From Hymenopellis radicata (Eukaryota; Basidiomycota; Agaricomycetes; Agaricales; Physalacriaceae), in NCBI GenBank assembly GCA_015501595.1, contig JADNRX010000082.1, forward strand, positions 1 to 64,000: a stretch of 64,000 nt of DNA. The letters are read 5' to 3'. Every line of letters begins with the position of its first letter. The stretch's first letter is position 1. Under the pieces are notes generated by a model that did no database searches, was not told the DNA's origin, and was given only the letters and a program-made list of their open reading frames with translations. Positions 23,813-34,619 of this stretch are shown piece after piece. Made by a program: the position numbers and the translations under genes.

Positions 23813-26012
23813 ATGCCTCGTATCCGGAAAAGTACGAATACATGACTGTTCATTTTTGTGCTTATCTGACCTGGATATCGCTATAGAGACTAGTAATCGT
23901 GGTACCACGAACAACAGGAAAAAAATACAACAAAAAGTTCGCGAAACCAGAAAGAAGAAGACCAAGGCTGCTAAAGTCAACCCTCAATGGAAGTCAAGTA
24001 TGTGTTTGTTATTGAAATGTGTGATCCTATCATTAAACCGTGACTAGAACACAAGAAAGATCCCGGTATTCCCAATGACTTTCCGTACAAGGATCAGATA
24101 TTAGCTGAAGTGCAAGAAGAGCGGCGTTTGGTGAGAATGGACGATCCATTTACTTCGTTCTTACTAATACTTTCATAGGCGATTGAAGAGAAACAGCGCC
24201 GAAAAGAAGCCAAGAAAGCATTGAAGACCGGCGAACCAGCACAAGAGATGGATATTGATGAAAATACCGAAATCAAAGACTTTGACGGCGTCGCCAGTAT
24301 TGCCGCCAAAGCTCTGCGCAATGTCAAGTTGACGAGGATGGAACGTAAAGTCACTGAAGTCTCCGTCGTGGAAGACGAGGACGAAGACTTGGAGCCTGCC
24401 TTGTTCAATCGCGACCTCCCAAACCTGAAAGCCGTGCTCGACCATGCGGACGTCGTTCTGGAGGTCCTGGACTGCAGAGATCCCCCATCCTTCCGCAGTT
24501 CTAAAGTCGAAGAGATCGCGTCCTCCAAACCGATTATCTTTGTACTCAACAAAATAGGTGCGTCGCGTGGTACACATCGGTGATGCTCAATTAAACCCCG
24601 TGATAGACTTGTGTCCCCAAGAAGCCGTCTCTGCCTGGGTTAAGCACCTCCGCGGTGAACACCCCACTGTACTTTTCCGGTCTGCCTCGGCGTTCGTCCC
24701 CGCAGAGGTCGAATGCAGCAAGCTCGAGAAGGGCAAGGGCAAGGTGCCTCTGGACAATGCCGTTGGCGTCGAATCCCTCTTGAAACTCCTTGGCGAAGCT
24801 TCGCAAAGAAAGGATGGTGACGGGCCTCTTGCAGTGGCCGTCGTCGGCTTCACCAATGTCAGCTGATATTCATCTTCATTCGATATAATTGTTCACATGC
24901 ATCTTGTTCAGGTGGGCAAGAGTTCTGTGATCAACAGCGTCGCGAAGAGACCCGCGTTGCCGACGTATACGCTTGATTCCAATTCCAAGGGGCCCACGAC
25001 GACCGTGCTTCCCCAAGAGGTAACGGTGGACGGGTTTAAGTTTATCGATACGCCTGGACTGACCTGGGAGCGCGAAGACCTTACTGAGGAGAACCGCGCG
25101 CGAGATATCCTACTGCGAAATAAAGGCCGCATTGATCGTCTAAAGGAACCAATGGCACCTGGTATGCCAACCGAAACCATTTGTCTACTTTTTATTTTCT
25201 GAACATTTGTTCCAGTCACACAAATTGTCGCCCGTGCGAACAACGAGGACTTGATGGTGCATTACAGCCTCCCGGCGTTTTCTCAAGGCGACGTGGATGC
25301 GTTCCTGCCAGGCCTGGCGCGCTCGAAGCAATTGGTGAAACGAGTACGCCGTCAATTAACTTTGCCAAACAATTCATCTCATTGGGCCCGCTAGCGATCT
25401 GCCGTCGATCTTGTGGCGGCATGCCGTGTTATACTCCGGGACTGGAATACTAGCGCTTTGCGGTGGTACGCTATGCCGTCCTCTCACGCCGGCGAGGTGG
25501 ATGACGCTGCGGATAAGAGTATCATTGACGTCCTGCCTACTCGCCGGGAGCTGCGAAAGAGCGGTGGTTTGGTCAGGTTCGCGACAGGAGAAATTGACGG
25601 TAGACGTCCTGCTTTTGAGGAGCCTTACACCGTGGAGAGCGATGACGAGAGTGAAGGGGGCGAGGGCGGTGAAGATGAGGACGATGTCGAAGGTGTTGAC
25701 GGCGATGACGACGTGCCAGAGGCTGATGAGGAAGAGGAGGGGCAGGATGACGAGGAAGAAGACGATCTAGCGCCACCGCCTCCACTCTCAGGAAAGCAAA
25801 AGCGGAAACGCGGCAAAGAGACGTCTTTACCAGCGAACAAAAAGGTTGCTTTCTCCGCGAAGCAGAGCACTGCACACAAGCCACAGCTTGCGGAAAAACC
25901 CGCACGCAAAGTTGCGAACGCACCATCAAAATCGAAGTCGAAGCCCAAGGCTGCATCGCCATCGGGTTCTGGCGAAGCAGGAGAGGCGTACGATTTTGGC
26001 AAATTCTTCTAG
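23813..26012 (+). CDS. NUG1: NUG1/GNL3-type nucleolar GTPase
   Basis: This is a circularly permuted GTPase required for 60S ribosome subunit assembly (yeast Nug1, animal GNL3/GNL3L). The basic N-terminus begins MPRIRKKTSNRGTT after a first intron (GTACGA..GCTATAG). Next is a Lys-rich coiled segment (KVRETRKKKTKAAK and EERRLAIEEKQRRKEAKK). The permuted motifs appear in the expected order: DARXP-like LDCRDPPSFR, G4 LNKI-DL across an intron, G1 GFTNVGKSSV, G2 PTTT and G3 IDTPGL. Later exons give VRFATGEIDGR and a long acidic stretch, then a Lys-rich tail ending GEAYDFGKFF. About eight introns are needed; the donor at 25341 (CGA|GTACGCC) and acceptor CCGCTAG restore the frame. The gene looks complete and functional. 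Confidence 0.9.
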
Positions 26013-26059
26013 GTCTCGTATGTATGTGTGCGCTGCGCTACTTTGAATACATATTCACT

Positions 26060-26371
26060 TTATCTCCAAGAGCGCCACTCGCGACCCTTTCGTTGGGGGC
26101 GTTTCCGTCGAGCGCCCGCTTTTAGCATTCGTGCCACATCATCATACTTGCAGAATGCTTGCAGATATCCTGTTACACGATCGTCGAACGTGCTGATAGG
26201 GACGCAAACTCAATTATAGATCTATACTCCGAAGAACTCCTCCTCTTCACGCCGTCACCGCTACAACCCAACCAGCTTGTTTTGGACATGACGCTGAGTA
26301 TTGTGAGATGAACGCATCGCCGGATGTATTTGAGCTGTCTGTATACTGTATGACGACGATCCTGGGAGCAT
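26060..26371 (-). CDS. Small single-intron gene of unknown function
   Basis: Exon 1 starts MLPGSSSYSIQTAQIHPAM at 26371 and runs to ...QNKLVG. An intron of about 75 bp (donor GTTGTAGC, acceptor CTATCAG) leads to exon 2, TFDDRVTGYLQAFCKYDD..., with a strongly basic end KRPQRKGREWRSWR and stop at 26060. The joined product is about 80 residues. The composition, a clean acceptor and the stop placed only 48 bp from the convergent end of the NUG1-like gene make a real gene plausible. The basic aromatic tail would suit a mitochondrial or ribosomal small protein, but I recognise no family. Confidence 0.45.
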
Positions 26372-26699
26372 CTACTACGAGAAGGGTTTATCTTTATCAG
26401 TTTGGATCCTAGGGAAGAGGCCCCAAACGGCGGGGAGCGAATCGTGAGCACCTTCTTAAATGCGGAGATATCCTCACGGCCATTCAGTGAAAACAGGGTC
26501 TTGCCCGTCTTTAACGTTTTCACAACCGGCCGTTCCTGATTGTGTCTCTTACCATAGGTCTGTGCTTCACGGGTCTCGGCGTCAAAAGCAGGTTTGGCTC
26601 AGGCCTGGGAGCGCCGTGTACGGACCCAAATCATATAAAAAGCGTGAGCCTACCCAGGCATCTTCCCACATTCCACTGACGTCTACAAGTTTCCACACC

Positions 26700-27980
26700 A
26701 TGCATGTTAACGAACTACCATTCGAGCTGCTCATCCAAATCTTCACCCACACCATCGACGATGACCCCTCAATCGACATAACCCAGTCGCCCCTCATCCT
26801 TCTGCGCACATGTCGGTTATGGAGATTCCTAGCTCTATCCGTCTCATCACTATGGTCTTCATTCCAAATCCGCGTCGCCTCCCAGACCGACTCGCGCATC
26901 CTCGGTGTTTTGGATCGCTGGCTGAAACTGTCCCGCCTCCACCCGCTCGACATATCCGTCGTATACCTCCCACCTACTGACTCCTTTGCGCGGCGCTTCA
27001 ACGCTACCAGCGTCGACGTCGTCGAACGGCTGTCGCGCGAGGCAACGAGATGGCGGCACGTTCGCTTTGCTGTGCCCAGCGCGACTGTCACGCCACTGTT
27101 CGTCGCACTCGCAGACGGGACATGCCGTGTAGGTGATCTGCATTCCCTGGACCTGGACATGCAGGGGGTGTGGTGCCCGCGCTCGTGCCAAGTCAGCGCG
27201 CGCAACATTCTGCACACCATAAGACTCGAGAAGCTTACGGAGCTGAGCTGTTCATTGGACCTCGCAGGCTTGTACACGGTCGATGACGTGTATAGCCTCT
27301 TTTCGCGTGCTGGAAACTTGATAAAGTGTAAACTGGGCGTGAAGCTGAATTCGCGCTCCGTGCTGTCGATCTCGGAGCGCCAGCTCGTTATGGCGCGCTT
27401 GAAGACACTGGCGTTCAGTTTTCATTATACGGATGTTCTTAGCGATCCATCCATGCCCTCGCCATCTCTGCGTTCAATACTGGACGTTCTTTCCGCTCCA
27501 TCGTTGGAGGAATTTCAGGTGGAGTGGCCAACGTGCGGTCCATCAAGTTACATTGATGATGGGATTGCACACAGTCTTGTGTCCTTCCTCGCCCGTGCGG
27601 GGTCGACACTCGAACGCCTCCATCTTCATTACCTGCCCATTTCATCGTCTCAGCTTTTCGACGTCCTGTCGTGTGTTCCCAGCGTGGCGCAGTTGGACAT
27701 ACGCATGTGCATTCTCAATTCCGTCACTTCAGAAGCGCTAGCGTTTCTTTACTCTTCATCTGTAGAGGGCCAGGTGCCTCTTCCTCGACTGCGGTCATTA
27801 GTGATCCACGACCCTTGTCATCCGTGTCCAGTATCGGCGGTCGTACATCTCGTTGAGTCACGACGATTGGAGAATTTCACATTTCTTACTACGAAAGTGG
27901 TACATGACCAACTTGATTCGCATACTGCGAGATGGCGGGAGAAGGGAATGAATGTCGATATTGACCATCTCTTAATCTAA
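26700..27980 (+). CDS. F-box protein, single exon
   Basis: This is an intact intronless gene of about 426 codons. The start at 26700 (MHVNELPFELLIQIFTHTID) gives a textbook F-box: LPFELLIQIF, then LRTCRLWRFLALSVSSLWSS at about residues 30-60. The rest has irregular leucine-rich segments (LRSILDVLSAPSLEEFQVEW, LERLHLHYLPISSSQLFDVL, PLPRLRSLVIHD). The open frame continues upstream of this ATG, but that part looks like leader sequence with a TATA-like CATATAAAA near 26634. It is the expected substrate adaptor of an SCF ubiquitin ligase; the target is unknown. It is not close to the other F-box families in this window. Confidence 0.75.
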   Translation: MHVNELPFELLIQIFTHTIDDDPSIDITQSPLILLRTCRLWRFLALSVSSLWSSFQIRVASQTDSRILGVLDRWLKLSRLHPLDISVVYLPPTDSFARRFNATSVDVVERLSREATRWRHVRFAVPSATVTPLFVALADGTCRVGDLHSLDLDMQGVWCPRSCQVSARNILHTIRLEKLTELSCSLDLAGLYTVDDVYSLFSRAGNLIKCKLGVKLNSRSVLSISERQLVMARLKTLAFSFHYTDVLSDPSMPSPSLRSILDVLSAPSLEEFQVEWPTCGPSSYIDDGIAHSLVSFLARAGSTLERLHLHYLPISSSQLFDVLSCVPSVAQLDIRMCILNSVTSEALAFLYSSSVEGQVPLPRLRSLVIHDPCHPCPVSAVVHLVESRRLENFTFLTTKVVHDQLDSHTARWREKGMNVDIDHLLI

Positions 27981-28100
27981 TTTACATATAGTACGCACAC
28001 TTCAGTAATGCAGTAATACAATGGTAGGATCTACACACGTCCTTGCGTGCTTCCTCTACCATCCGTTTCTCAGTGAAGAACGGACGGAGAGGGTAAGGAA

Positions 28101-29850
28101 TTATATATGCACCACCTTCGTAAGGGGGCGCGGCCGCGGCTCTTTTGACTGGTCGGGACAATACAAGGCAATTACTGAGATATCCATACCGTTAGCTTTG
28201 CATTCTCTCAGCCTCTCCAATGGCTCTTCCATCAGTCGTATTGTTTCCTTTGTGACCGGTGTAAGTCTAAAGCCATGAGACACGATCCTCACGTTCTGCA
28301 GTTGACCACCGAAATGCTTGTGTCGGCTGACAATCGATTCGGCAAATTGCCAGTTCAACCGGAGCCACACAAGGGAGCGATGATATCTTTGTCCATCTTT
28401 GAGGGCAGTGGTACGAAAGACAAGAGAAAGGTTTTGGAGTCGGGGAGGAGATGGGGGTTCTGCCGAGTATTCAGAATATCTATAAGGTCGGAGACAAAAT
28501 AGCCCTCGATGTGGTTGTATCTGAGCTTCAGTTCCTCAAGTGCGGGCGTAAGTCGCAGGATATCGCACAGGACATCCGATACAGGATCTGTAACCTTTAG
28601 GCACTTCAAAGGACAACTTGAACGCTGGAGAAGTTTCAAGATCGATTGGTACATCCACGTGGACAATCAGGTATATCGTCGTTGTGCCCCGAGTCCCTCA
28701 AAGGACAGAAGCGTGATTTGATGTTCAATTCCTCTAGAGAAGGAAGATCAAGGATGTCAAGAAGATATTCATCCGTGATCGTCAAGGAACGGAGGAGGGT
28801 ATGGGAAATTAAGGGGGCATCGTAGGAAGGATGTTTAGAAAGGAGGTGATGGGCGAGATGGAGGTGGCGAAGTGCCGGAGAGTACGCCATGTAGCGCTGC
28901 AGGCTGTCCAGAGGCTTCTGGGGAGGAGGACCCATATCTTGCCCCTCAAATAGAATACGATCCCAATACTCTCGTACACGTGTCAGTTGTGCCAAAGGAA
29001 GTTTAAATCTATGGCAATTAACTTCATAGAACTCGACACTCCAGAGCTTGGGTGCGATTTGAAATGTGTCCACGACCTCAACTACCGCTGAGCGGAAAGC
29101 AGACGAAAACTGGACGCCGAGAGTTTCCAGCTGATTGATCCGTCCTTTCACAACGGCCAGTCTTCTTTCGTCCCCGGCGCCTTGGTGGAAATAAAAGTAG
29201 CAATGTTGCCACCGTTCCGAAGCACCCATGACAATATCCAGCCAATCGTTGTTAATGCGACGCGCGGCTCCATGAGCCCCACCCTCAAGGTCGATATCTT
29301 TCCTGAAGTTGACTCTAAGGAGGAGATCCTTGCTACGCGAGAGCGCCGCTCGCAGAAGGGCGCAAGAATCTGAGGGGTATGTTCTTCTGTTGTGTAGTAG
29401 AAACGAATTGCAAAGGGATATGTAGATCCAAAGACTCGGAGTGGAGAGAACGATGCGTCTCCAGACGCTGCAGACATGACTGATGAGCCACGGACCCTGG
29501 GCGATGTCAACGACGTTATTGGACATTATACAGGACCACCGGAAGATTTCTGTAAGAATCTCCGGAGGAAAGCCTCTCAAGGAAGAGAGAACGCCATGGC
29601 ATTCGTCGACGGTTTGCTGACAGCGCCCTCGTTCGGCCACTGCAGCTGCCAATTGTGATTCAAGGTCCTCGATGTGCGATTCTACCGCGGAAAGATTTCC
29701 CAGAGCAGCAGAGAGAGTCTGGTCTTTGAAGACTTGGGCTTCAAACTCTGATAAAGGGTTATTGTTGCACCTGAAGTGCATGAAGAGCTCTGAGGTGGCA
29801 ATGTCGGGGAAGGGACGACGGGGAAACGACAAGGTGGTGTTCGAGGACAT
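28101..29850 (-). pseudogene. F-box protein with coiled coil, two frameshifts
   Basis: The N-terminus (MSSNTTLSFPRRPFPDIATS) is followed by a coiled coil (AALGNLSAVESHIEDLESQL) and an F-box (LRGFPPEILTEIFRWSC, then SHVCSVWRRIVLSTPSLW). It aligns along its length with the gene at 57655-59374. Against that paralogue the frame breaks near 28664 (after DDIPDCP, before WMYQSI) and again near 28450 (after NPHLLP, before LQNLSL). Each break is consistent with a one-base change. Downstream frames carry the expected SSCPLKCLKVTDPVSDVL and KANGMDISV segments. Decay is recent, since the peptide sequence in each frame is otherwise conserved. Confidence 0.6.
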
Positions 29851-30270
29851 GTTCGATAGCTTGACGAAAGGCTAGAGTTCGAGGAGGTACTGCGAGTGAC
29901 CTGTTTACAGGTAGAGTTATTTAACGTGCCAATCGAATGCATCGGATGCCTTACTGTAATAAAGTCTGTATGCCGTTGTCAAAAGCTTGAAGGACCCAAG
30001 CGCGAAGACCTGAAAACCTTGTTGAAGCCGGGGAGTTCTTTGAGATTTCTGATCTTGCAGTGGCGCAGGCAGCGCGACGCGCGTATGTAACAAGATGCAT
30101 CACGAAGTTACAAAAACAAAGACGTAAGGAGCGTTACTGATCATGTGATCAACTCCTCACTCTGCTTCTCACCACGTAGGCTACGTTTCGATCCCCTATT
30201 TCGATGTTAGTATTAGTAGGGTATCATAAGGGTTAAGCTCATATATTCCCCAGGATGCTCCAGACCCCAG
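29851..30270. other. Intergenic region between divergent genes
   Basis: This lies between the start of the minus-strand F-box gene and the Fic-like gene. It holds only promoter-type sequence (a TATATTCCC near 30241) and no supported gene. Confidence 0.45.
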
Positions 30271-30289
30271 CGTGCTGCCCCATCCTTCG

Positions 30290-31780
30290 CAGAATATGGA
30301 AACGACAGTTCGTCACTTTGAAAGGTTGTTGAGGACGACATACCCAGGGAATCCTTGGATCCTACTAAGTCTTGCTGCTATATATCAATATCAAGACCCT
30401 GGAACTGCTCTCGCCAATGATCAAGAGGTGAGCACGACGCGGCAAGTTTATCGACGTCGAGTGTCAATATGGAGTAGGCTTTCCAGCAATTAGCTGCTCT
30501 TGATCTCTACGACAATGATTTCGACGAACATATCCAACAAGTCGAAGAAATTCTCAATGACGCTGCAACAGTGAACCAAACTTCGGCCAACCTTGGGGCT
30601 CCGGGTTTGTTCTGTAACAAAACCATCGTTTTCGTGCCATAATTGTCCTTTATGGCTCCCATTATCCAAACGTGGAAGAGATCTGCGGACCACTCCGTCC
30701 CATTGACTGTTTCTCTGCCATCAGGGTGCGAGGAATTCAAACGCCACTGGCATGATCTGTTCCCGCAAGGATCAGAGCTGTTCAAAAGTTATTTGTCCTC
30801 CCTCGCGATTGAAACAAATCATGTCGAGGACACTTTTCTTTTAACTGTTGCGGTACGGTTTAGGCCTTCTTCGGGTGAATCGCTTCCTTACTAATTATTT
30901 ATGTAGGCTACGCAGGACCTCATTAGGAGAGGCATTACAGAAGGTGTTGTCAACACCCTTCCTCAAAGCCGACTTCATGACCCATCTGCGATTAAATCAA
31001 TCTTAAATGACACACTCTCAGTACGCTTCCTCTTGTTCCTGCAACGAACTGAACCTGATTCTACATGAAGGCATATACTTATGTACAGGAATTGGTGAAC
31101 GACTTGGACAAGCTATCCCCAGAAGGCATATGTGAGGTACACCGCCGTCTCATGGACACTGCGCGTTTCCGTGGAGTATTCGTTCCTGCTGGGATTATGC
31201 GCAGTATCACTCGACGTGCCGTGTTTGTTGGGACTTCCGTTCCAGGCACGAACCGACGGGGTACGGCTTTATGCTGCACCCATTGCTAGTAGATGACGAG
31301 GTCTTCCAAATTTGTCAACGGGCGAAGGCAAGTCCTTAATTACTTCTGCAGTTTCCGATAGACCGACATGAGACTAGAACATGGCGCAAAATGGTAATGT
31401 TAACCCCTTCGCCGCTACAAGCTGGCTCCATCTAGTTTTAGCCACTTGTCATCCCTTCAACGTGAGTCATTGAATGTGCCTGCTATCTGGTCGGGTTAAT
31501 AGCATTGAAGGATGGCAACGGTTGCACCACCCGCTTTATCGCGTCGATCCCACTCCTTCAACATGGTTATCCGCCAATCTCCATTCCTTTGGACATGCGT
31601 GGACGCTATTTCGATGCCATACATCATGCAAGTGAATCGTTAATATCTTTCTGTGCTTGTGCTCACTCTCAACCTTATCAGGCATTCAACGGTACTCACG
31701 AACTGCTAATGCAATGCCTGTTTGATGGCATGCAGCGAACCATTCGTCAGGTCGCTGAGGTGACCGAAACTGAAATTTAG
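30290..31780 (+). pseudogene. Fic (Fido) domain protein, apparently damaged
   Basis: The Fic fold proteins transfer AMP or other nucleotides to hydroxyl side chains. Visible in order: METTVRHFERLLRTTYPGNPW, an inhibitory-helix-like SSLAIETN (family motif S/T-x3-E-G/N), LSPEGICEVHRRLMDTARFR, and the active-site loop HPFN|DGNGCTTRF, split by a 50-bp intron (GTGAGTCATTG..TTGAAG). The loop then leads to LLQHGYPPISI. The catalytic His is kept, but the first Arg of HPFxDGNGRxxR is Cys. The frame breaks near 31250 (one base, between SVPGTN and PTGYGF) and near 31395 (between WRKM and NPFAATSW). The first exons around 30500-30700 are also uncertain. It is most likely a young pseudogene. Confidence 0.6.
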
Positions 31781-32315
31781 TAACGGGCGGAATAGTTCTG
31801 CTAGTCTCCCGTAGTAGTCAGAAACCAGGAAGTCGCGAATAGGTATTGTTATAGCCAACTTCAACCTGTAGAGTGTGTTCCATCTCTAAACTGCAGTCAT
31901 CGTCGCATTGCGACTGCTGTACTCGTCGGTAAGCTTTCATCAAGATGTCTGGGAATCCGAATCTCGCAAACTTACCCCCAAGATAGAGCCAGGTTGAAGA
32001 CGTCAGTCAAAATGGAGCGTTGCATGACTTCGCGCCATATAAAGTCGCTGGGCAGCAGGTGCGTACTGTATGGCCTCGATCATTGTCTATTTAACCGTTT
32101 AAACACACGACAGGAACACGAACTTATAAATCCTTCACGAATACTACGCCACATTCTGTGCAATACGACAGGCATCGCCTCCGGGGCTCTCCCGTTCCGC
32201 CCTCTTGCTCCGGAGAGACTCTCCGCCGCCGTATACTCGTGTCTTTCTTTACGCTGAACGTATCCGCCCGTTTGTGGGTCGTGAAAGTTCTTATCGAGAC
32301 ATACATCCTCGAACA

Positions 32316-32570
32316 TATATAAACCTGGGGCGGAGTCTCACACGACTCTGCCTTCCCTTGCCAGGTCAGTAGTAGTATTTGTGCCTCTTATCTACTGGAC
32401 TTTTGCTTATGGACTCTTTTCTTCTTCTCGGACAGCTGCGAAGTGTGTATTTAGGCCCCTTATTCAGGTCCATAGCAAGCGACTACTCAGCTCATCAAAA
32501 TTTTCAACAAAAGCCTCGTATGTCATTCAGATCTCATCAACATTTCATCCTTTTGACGCCACTTGTTTAG
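32316..32570 (+). promoter_or_regulatory. TATA box and 5'UTR intron of F-box paralogue 1
   Basis: TATATAAA at 32316-32323 lies 248 bp before the ATG. A 57-bp intron-like segment, GTATGTCATTC...CTTGTTTAG, ends directly at the start codon. The same two features are found in the paralogue at 48109-49617 (TATATAAA at 49866-49873 on the minus strand). The upstream sequence to about 32080 is also similar between the two copies, so the promoter was duplicated together with the gene. Confidence 0.6.
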
Positions 32571-34082
32571 ATGGCTGAATCACCTTTGGACCAAGTCCCA
32601 CTTGACGTCGTGTCTGAAATTCTACAATGGGCATGCCACGTGCCGCCGTTCAGCTCATCCCACACCTCGGGAACCCTCACCTCCCGCGGCCACATCAAAG
32701 GCATCTTCAGTCCTCGTGCGATGCAGTGGTCTCTCAGTCGTGTCTGCCGGGACTGGAGAAGTCTCGTTCTCTCCGATTCTGCCCTCTGGTCCGAACTCCA
32801 GGTTCATGTATCTTCGAGGCTGAGCCAGCGCCATCTCTCCGCCCTCGAGCTCATCCTCACTCGATCTGCCAATCGCGCGCTCGATATCGAGATTATTGAC
32901 CATTCGTGCAATGGAGACGAAGCGTCAAAGCCAGTCAAGTTCACCAGCACCAGACATCAGATTATCATGCGTCTTTTCGCCGAAGCTCACCGTTGGCGAT
33001 CAGCAGAACTTAATTTCCGTGGGCATGAACCCGAGAAGATCATCAATCTACTCCGAGGACGGCTTCCTCGACTCGAATCGTTGGTGCTAGCGATTGAGCG
33101 TACGCATATAGGGTTTCCATTATCGATTCCTACCATACGGGCATTCGCAGACTGTCCTTACCTACGCGTTGTAGACATTCCCGCTCCATGTGCTACCGAT
33201 ATACACTGGAATCAGATCAGCAAATACCGGTGCCGTCGTGAAATGCCTCACGACGGTACCTTTGCGGGTGCTCGGTGGCCTCTTGATTCTTACCTGACCA
33301 ACGTTGGTGCATGTCAGGCGCTCGAATCACTTTCTTATCTTGATACCTCCTTCCACAACCTGGCAAGTTCCAGAGTCACACTGTCCTCCCTCATGGTCAC
33401 GAACAGCTCTCTTCGTCGACTGGAGGTAGCATGCGCTGTCATCCTCGACCACCTCATTCTGCCCGCGTTGACGGATGTTACACTCCGTTCAAGAAACGAC
33501 ACCCGTCATTCTCCCGCGCCAATGGATGGCGTATTCGAGTCGCTGGAGAAGCTTCTTCTGCGCTCCAATTGTGCGCACAAGATCACCCGCTTGATACTTG
33601 ACAATGTCTTTGTCTTCCCTGACGCGTTTGCGCATGCTATAGCGCACATGGACAATCTGGAAGTGCTCCATATTAATGCTACTCCTCTTGACCCGACCAA
33701 GGACATGCCATTAGACAACACTCCTAGAATCGGAGTGGATCCTAGCAACAATACACTCAAGAAGCTCTTCGCCATTCTCAACAATAGAGAGAAGATATGG
33801 CTTCCTCGACTTCGCGCTTTCGGCCTCTCCGTCACTCACAACATCGCGTTTCCATTCATCGTCTCCGATGTTGACCTTGTTCGCATGCTGCAGTTTCGCT
33901 GGAAAGGGGTTACACTGCGCGCATTGGTCAAGCTGGAAAAATTTAGGCTTGTTCAGCATAAGAACAATTCGTGGAGCCCTTCGCAGTCGATCAGGAAGGA
34001 CTTGCAGGCGTTGGTGGACAATGGGATGATTTTGACTGTACGGGTTTCGGCTGGGGCAGATGGCATCATTGTTGGATCATAA
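32571..34082 (+). CDS. F-box protein, paralogue 1 of a trio
   Basis: This is an intact 503-residue single-exon gene. The N-terminal F-box (PLDQVPLDVVSEILQWACHV, then MQWSLSRVCRDWRSLVLSDSALW) has an insertion of about 25 residues between its halves. The remainder is a leucine-rich-like body (LRGRLPRLESLVLAIE, SSLRRLEVACAVILDHLIL, MDGVFESLEKLLLRSN, MDNLEVLHINATP) ending VSAGADGIIVGS. Paralogues lie at 48109-49617 and 50657-52171 in the opposite orientation. It keeps the duplicated promoter. The role is probably substrate recognition in an SCF complex. Three open copies suggest the family is under selection or very young. Confidence 0.78.
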   Translation: MAESPLDQVPLDVVSEILQWACHVPPFSSSHTSGTLTSRGHIKGIFSPRAMQWSLSRVCRDWRSLVLSDSALWSELQVHVSSRLSQRHLSALELILTRSANRALDIEIIDHSCNGDEASKPVKFTSTRHQIIMRLFAEAHRWRSAELNFRGHEPEKIINLLRGRLPRLESLVLAIERTHIGFPLSIPTIRAFADCPYLRVVDIPAPCATDIHWNQISKYRCRREMPHDGTFAGARWPLDSYLTNVGACQALESLSYLDTSFHNLASSRVTLSSLMVTNSSLRRLEVACAVILDHLILPALTDVTLRSRNDTRHSPAPMDGVFESLEKLLLRSNCAHKITRLILDNVFVFPDAFAHAIAHMDNLEVLHINATPLDPTKDMPLDNTPRIGVDPSNNTLKKLFAILNNREKIWLPRLRAFGLSVTHNIAFPFIVSDVDLVRMLQFRWKGVTLRALVKLEKFRLVQHKNNSWSPSQSIRKDLQALVDNGMILTVRVSAGADGIIVGS

Positions 34083-34619
34083 GGATCTCGACATTGCTCG
34101 CTTTGTTGATATTCAGCGAGGATCGAGCTTTTGCGCCACACTTCTTTCAGTACGGTATTTCAACAACATGGTACATAGCACGATAGACTTTACGATAATG
34201 TAACAGTTTGTTCATTCGTTCTCGAAAGCTGGCTTGTCAAAAGTCGAGATCCATGTTGCTCTTTGAGTCGGCGACATGGATCACCAGCTAGCCATACTTA
34301 CTATAACCACTCGTTAAGTTGTCGGGATGAAAGGTCGAGATTGACGGGTAGTGATGACGTCGAGCTCATTAGAGGAAACTGGTACGAAGCAACGCATGCT
34401 TTGACCTGAAACATCGTTTGACTCTTGAGCTTGCAGTGAGCCCGACCTCTATCCAACCTCCAAGTGGTCAGCCCCAACTCATACTCATACTCATACTCAC
34501 GTATATCTCACGCCTAAATTACGTCGGCTCAGAAACGCGTTGAGGCTAAGCGTTCTTTACACGTGTTCCGCGCGGTAAGGTAGATGCTCTCTTGCGGGCA
34601 ATACTAATTACAAGGTGGT
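34083..34619 (+). repeat. Duplicated 3' flank of the F-box unit
   Basis: This flank is similar, in inverted orientation, to about 50220-50650 beyond the end of the 50657-52171 gene (shared phrases TTGTTCATTCGTTCTCGAAA and CATCGTTTGACTCTT). It contains a short (ACTCAT)n run near 34480 and no gene. It shows that the duplicated unit is at least 2.1 kb long. Confidence 0.6.

Noticed and set aside
34480..34500. (ACTCAT)n run as a telomere-like or regulatory repeat
   Set aside because: Only three to four units, absent from the paralogous flank; a simple microsatellite.
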